In this document: positions 60,853 to 64,000 of the stretch, piece after piece | Layout: every line of letters begins with the position of its first letter | How positions within the stretch are numbered: the stretch's first letter is position 1 | NCBI GenBank assembly: GCA_016794035.1 | Contig: JAEUHS010000008.1 | Coordinates: 1 to 64,000 of the forward strand | Source: Planctomycetota bacterium | GTDB lineage: Bacteria > Planctomycetota > UBA1135 > UBA2386 | Length of the DNA: 64,000 nucleotides | Direction: 5' to 3' | Position numbers and translations under genes: made by a program | Notes under the pieces: model-generated | The model's database searches: none | The model's input: the letters and a program-made list of their open reading frames with translations, nothing else | Told to the model about the DNA's origin: nothing

Positions 60853-61935
60853 CTACTCGCCGCAGCTCGCGATCGCCGGCACCACCGCGTCCTCGGGCCG
60901 CAGCTCGCGCGAACGGCCGGCACACAGCGGATCCGCGAACACCTCGTCGACCAGGCGCGGCAGATCGGCCGGCGTGCGCATGGTCACCAGCTGCTGGCGC
61001 GCCCACACCGGATCGGGGTGGTACTGGCCGTACTTGATCACGTGCATGCGGACGTGCGGCAACGCCTTCTGCTCGCCGCCGTAGAACGGCACCGCGAGCT
61101 GCCAGTGGCGATGCATCGCCGCGCGCTGCTGGGCCGCGGTCGGCCGCAGCGCCGCCCGCCCCGCGAGCAGGTCGTGCACCTGGCCGAACACGAACGGGTT
61201 GCCGATGCAGCCGCGCGCGATCGTGACGCCGTCGACGCCGGTCTGCTGCCGCATCGCGACCACGTCGAACGCCGAGAACAGGTCGCCGCTGCCGAACACC
61301 GGGAACGCGCCGAGGTGCTGCTTCACGCGCCGCAGGAACGGCCAGCGGCTCGGGCCGACGTACTTCTGCAACACCGTGCGCGGATGCACGGTGACCGCGG
61401 CGATGCCGCGCGCGACCGCCCCGTCGAGGATCGTCCAGAAGCGCGCCTCGGCCGCCGGCGAATCGTCGGAGCCGCGCCGCATCTTGACCGTGACCGGCAC
61501 GTCGCCGGCCACCGCCTGCAGCACCGCGTCGACCATCGCCAGCGCCGTGTCGGGGTCCTGCAGCAGCCAGCCGCCGCGATGCCGGCCCAGCACCTTGTTG
61601 ACCGGGCAGCCGAAGTTGACGTCGACGACGTCGTAGCCGGCGCGCACCAGCTCGCGCGCGGCGCGGCCGAACGTCTCCGGCCGGCTGCCCATCAGCTGGC
61701 CGCCGACCGGGTGGTCGTGCTCGGGCACGCCGAGGATGCGCCGCTGCAGCTTGCCCTTCTGCAGCACCAGTTCGTCGAGCACGACCTCGTTGAGCGCGTA
61801 CGGCGCGCCGTGCTCGCGGGCGACCGTGCGCATCGCCAGGTCCGAGTAGCCCGACAACGCCGCCTGCACCGCCGGACCCGGCAGGTGCAGCGAGCCGAGC
61901 GTCGGGCCGGGCACGTTCGCGGGCAGCGCGCTCAC
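60853..61935 (-). CDS. tRNA-dihydrouridine synthase
   Basis: This 360-residue FMN-dependent TIM-barrel enzyme reduces uridines in tRNA. Visible features are ALSGYSDLAMRTVAREHGA, the catalytic-cysteine block VNFGCPVNKVLGRHRGGWLL, TVKMRRG, ITVHPRT-like AAVTVHPRTVLQKY, and the FMN-phosphate region VFGSGDLFS with GVTIARGCIGNPF. The family is Dus; subtype assignment is uncertain. The start is a GTG in a GTGA overlap with the upstream secreted-protein gene. Confidence 0.95.
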   Translation of the reverse strand: MSALPANVPGPTLGSLHLPGPAVQAALSGYSDLAMRTVAREHGAPYALNEVVLDELVLQKGKLQRRILGVPEHDHPVGGQLMGSRPETFGRAARELVRAGYDVVDVNFGCPVNKVLGRHRGGWLLQDPDTALAMVDAVLQAVAGDVPVTVKMRRGSDDSPAAEARFWTILDGAVARGIAAVTVHPRTVLQKYVGPSRWPFLRRVKQHLGAFPVFGSGDLFSAFDVVAMRQQTGVDGVTIARGCIGNPFVFGQVHDLLAGRAALRPTAAQQRAAMHRHWQLAVPFYGGEQKALPHVRMHVIKYGQYHPDPVWARQQLVTMRTPADLPRLVDEVFADPLCAGRSRELRPEDAVVPAIASCGE

Positions 61936-63743
61936 CCGCCCGTCACCGCCGGCATCGTCGCCTTCTTCAGGAACAGCACCGCGAAGCAGGTCGCGTCGAG
62001 GACCTTGCCGTTCAGGTGGTCGAGCGGCCACGCGCCGCCGTCCTCTTGCAGCGCCATCAGCTGCAGCGCGCCCTCGTAGTACCAGTCGCGGTCCTGCACC
62101 AGCGCGACGCCGGCCAACTCGCAGGCGCGCTCGACGCCGTAGAGGTAGTAGAACCAGTTGGTGTCGGCCTTGTCGATGAAGCCGGGGTTGCTGCGCACCT
62201 GGAACTCGGCGGCGAGCCAGGCGAAACCGCTCTGGATCGCGGCGTCGACCTTCGGCATCACGTCGGCTTTGGCGAGCCCGCCGTTCACCATGCCGGCGCG
62301 CGCGATCACGAGCCCGGTGATGCCCGCCGCGGTCATCGAACCGTACTCCGGCCGGTCCGGCCACTGGTAGGCGAACCCGCGCGCCGGCACGCGGCCGCTG
62401 CTGCCGCGCGTGCGGTGAGCGCCGTCGGCCTCGTCGCGCATCAGGTCCCGGTGCGTCGTCAGCGACAGCTGCACCTGGCGGCCGTTGTCGTCGCCCTGCA
62501 CGTCGAGCAGATGGCTGGCCGCCGCGCGCCACAGGCCGGCGGGAACGTCGAGCTGGCACAGCTGCGCCGAGTAGAGCCCGAGCAGGCCGTACTGGTTGAC
62601 GGAGTTGTCGAAGCGCGGGCCGGGCACGTAGTTGAAGCGCAACCGGTAGCCCGGATCGACGCGGGTGTCGACGTTCTGGCGCAGCTGGGCGAGCCAGCGC
62701 ACCGCGAGTTCGCGATCGGCCGCGCTCAGCTCGCGCGGCTTCGGCGCCGCGAGCGCACCGGAACGCAGCAACTCGATCTCGCCGGCCGGCGCGTAGCGCG
62801 CGGCGATCGCCATCAGGCCGACGCCGAGCGAGTAGGTGTCGGTCACCTCGCGGCGCCGCAGCTCGTCGAACGCCGCCACCACGACCGGGTCGTCGGCGGG
62901 CACGTCGGCGTGCAGCAGCGTCAGCACGCCTAGCGCGATGCGGCCGCTGCCGTAGCTACGATCGCGCTCCTCGTCGTCCTTCATGTACGGGCGCCCGAGG
63001 TCCGCCAGCTCGCTGCGCACCCACTTCGCGCCGGCGACGATCGCGGCGGCGACGGCGGCGCGGAACGACGCATCCTGGTTGTCGTGCAGCGCGACCAGGT
63101 CCCAGGCGTCGCGCACCACGAGCTTGCGGTACTTGCCCTTGTCGCCCTCGAACACCAGCGTCAGCTCGGCGGTGAACGAACGCACGACGCCGGCGGCCGC
63201 ATCGTAGGTGCGTTCGACGGCCAGCGAACCGGACGCGTCGCGCTGGCACAGCGGCCGGATGAACTCGTTCAGCGCCGACTTGGTCTCGCCGGGTCGCACC
63301 TCCGGGCCGTCGGTGGTCACGTCGAGCGTGAACGCCTGCCGCCCGTCGGCCGCGACGGACTCGACCCGTCCGTTCAGCAGCAGGTCACCGAACGGCAGGA
63401 TGCGCCGGTAGCGCAGTCGCGTCCTGCTGCGCAGGCCGAGGTCGCACGCCACCGCGCGCAGCACGTCGCGCAGGTCGCGCGGCTCGTCGCCGATCGCGCG
63501 CTGGTCGGGCGTCAGCTCGCCCTGGCAGAGCCACGGCGGCATGACCAGCCGCGGCAGCAGGTTCTGCGGCACCTGTCCCTTGGCCTCGGCCTTCCTGGCG
63601 GCGTCCTTCGTCGGCGCGACGACGCTGGCGGCCGAGAACTGCCGGCGGTATTCGGCGGCGCCGCGGGCCGGCAGGCGCCAGACCGCGTCCTGGGCGAGGG
63701 CGGGCGCGGTGACGAGCAGGGTGAAGAACGGGACGAGCCGCAT
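61932..63743 (-). CDS. Large secreted protein with terpenoid-cyclase-like repeats
   Basis: This 603-residue protein has a signal peptide (FFTLLVTAPALAQ). From about 220 on it shows helical repeats resembling prenyltransferase/squalene-oxidase toroids: RSYGSGRIALGVLTLLHADV, SVNQYGLLGLYSAQ, GSMTAAGITGLVIARAGM, and WFYYLYGVERACELAG with ALQEDGGAWPLDH near the end. Such repeats occur in uncharacterised secreted planctomycete proteins. No catalytic DxDD or similar motif is evident. The stop overlaps the dus start. Confidence 0.8.
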   Translation of the reverse strand: MRLVPFFTLLVTAPALAQDAVWRLPARGAAEYRRQFSAASVVAPTKDAARKAEAKGQVPQNLLPRLVMPPWLCQGELTPDQRAIGDEPRDLRDVLRAVACDLGLRSRTRLRYRRILPFGDLLLNGRVESVAADGRQAFTLDVTTDGPEVRPGETKSALNEFIRPLCQRDASGSLAVERTYDAAAGVVRSFTAELTLVFEGDKGKYRKLVVRDAWDLVALHDNQDASFRAAVAAAIVAGAKWVRSELADLGRPYMKDDEERDRSYGSGRIALGVLTLLHADVPADDPVVVAAFDELRRREVTDTYSLGVGLMAIAARYAPAGEIELLRSGALAAPKPRELSAADRELAVRWLAQLRQNVDTRVDPGYRLRFNYVPGPRFDNSVNQYGLLGLYSAQLCQLDVPAGLWRAAASHLLDVQGDDNGRQVQLSLTTHRDLMRDEADGAHRTRGSSGRVPARGFAYQWPDRPEYGSMTAAGITGLVIARAGMVNGGLAKADVMPKVDAAIQSGFAWLAAEFQVRSNPGFIDKADTNWFYYLYGVERACELAGVALVQDRDWYYEGALQLMALQEDGGAWPLDHLNGKVLDATCFAVLFLKKATMPAVTGG

Positions 63744-63782
63744 ACCGGGTGTTGTAGCACCCGCGCGGCCAACGGCCGCGGA

Positions 63783-63983
63783 TCAGGCGACGACGTCGAC
63801 CAGACCGCCCTTGCCGGGCTCGGGCGCGCCGGACGCGGACGCGACGGCCGCCGCCGCCACCAGCTGCATCGCCGCCTGTCCCTCGCGCCGCTGCTGCTGC
63901 AGCAGCTGGACCAGCACGGCCGTGTCGACGCCGCGCACGACGACGGTCGGGACCGGGGTGCCGCAGGCAGCGCAGTCGCTCAT
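63783..63983 (-). CDS. Small protein with N-terminal CxxC
   Basis: This 66-residue protein starts MSDCAACGTPVP (one CxxC) and continues with a short hydrophobic strand, a Gln-rich helix (LVQLLQQQRREGQAAM) and a Gly/Pro tail. The single CxxC could be half of a zinc site or a redox pair. No family is recognised. It lies close to the window edge, 39 nt upstream of the large secreted-protein gene on the same strand, so a longer operon is possible. Confidence 0.55.
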   Translation of the reverse strand: MSDCAACGTPVPTVVVRGVDTAVLVQLLQQQRREGQAAMQLVAAAAVASASGAPEPGKGGLVDVVA

Positions 63984-64000
63984 GCCACCCGTTTCGACGC

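Overview
This is a very GC-rich window (roughly 70%) of densely packed protein-coding genes from a Gram-negative-type bacterium. A secretin, an outer-membrane porin-like protein, several lipoprotein signals and an ABC metal importer all imply two membranes. Large secreted proteins of unknown family, many FHA domains, and a type IV pilus/type II secretion hybrid next to a single-gene polyketide synthase fit Planctomycetota best. Myxococcota or another high-GC phylum cannot be excluded. I see no rRNA, tRNA, CRISPR array or insertion sequence. At least nine genes carry a TANNNT box only 6-10 nt before the start codon, which suggests that leaderless or very short-leader mRNAs are common here.

Region by region. 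1-8.0 kb is a stress and repair block: PAC2 protein, Hsp20, a HAD phosphatase fused to a HerA-type ATPase, a CarS-like membrane enzyme, a PEBP protein, a BCAM0308-type zinc-finger protein, PolX, and two apparent gene remnants, one of them a piece of a CBS domain. 8-18 kb holds a GNAT protein, a YbjT-like oxidoreductase, malic enzyme, thioredoxin 2, the glycosylase AlkC, a secreted protein and a beta-lactamase-like/esterase fusion. 18.4-21.2 kb is the most unusual part: DUF423, a SelW-like selenoprotein read through an in-frame UGA, a SAM methyltransferase, and a selenosugar-synthase (SenB/TIGR04348) homologue divergent from the methyltransferase. 21.2-31.2 kb is a complete pilus/secretion-type machine: secretin, MshK/MshJ-like proteins, PilM-PilN fusion, three pseudopilins, GspF and a divergent GspE, with mostly overlapping reading frames.

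31-41.6 kb contains LeuS, an AAA_14/DUF4143 ATPase with a striking inverted repeat over its promoter, a DinB-like protein, a PIN protein, a phospholipid-methyltransferase-like protein, a variant ferredoxin, a sodium/solute symporter, an FHA-GGDEF protein and a FlhG/MinD-type ATPase. 41.7-45.7 kb is a zinc/manganese uptake operon (outer-membrane protein, binding protein, ATPase, permease). 45.8-49.8 kb has an FHA serine protease divergent from a CutC-GAF reading frame, another FHA membrane protein and a thioesterase. 50-53.7 kb has a PLP dehydratase and two integral-membrane glycosyltransferases. 53.8-60 kb is one type I PKS with order KS-AT-KR-DH-ACP-TE. The window ends with a LamG-like lipoprotein, a tRNA-dihydrouridine synthase, a large secreted repeat protein and a small CxxC protein.

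The strongest lead is selenium use. The window holds both a selenocysteine-containing redox protein and the enzyme family that makes the carbon-selenium bond of selenosugars, next to a methyltransferase. The canonical selenoneine partners (SenA, SenC) are not in the window, so the product of this locus is open.
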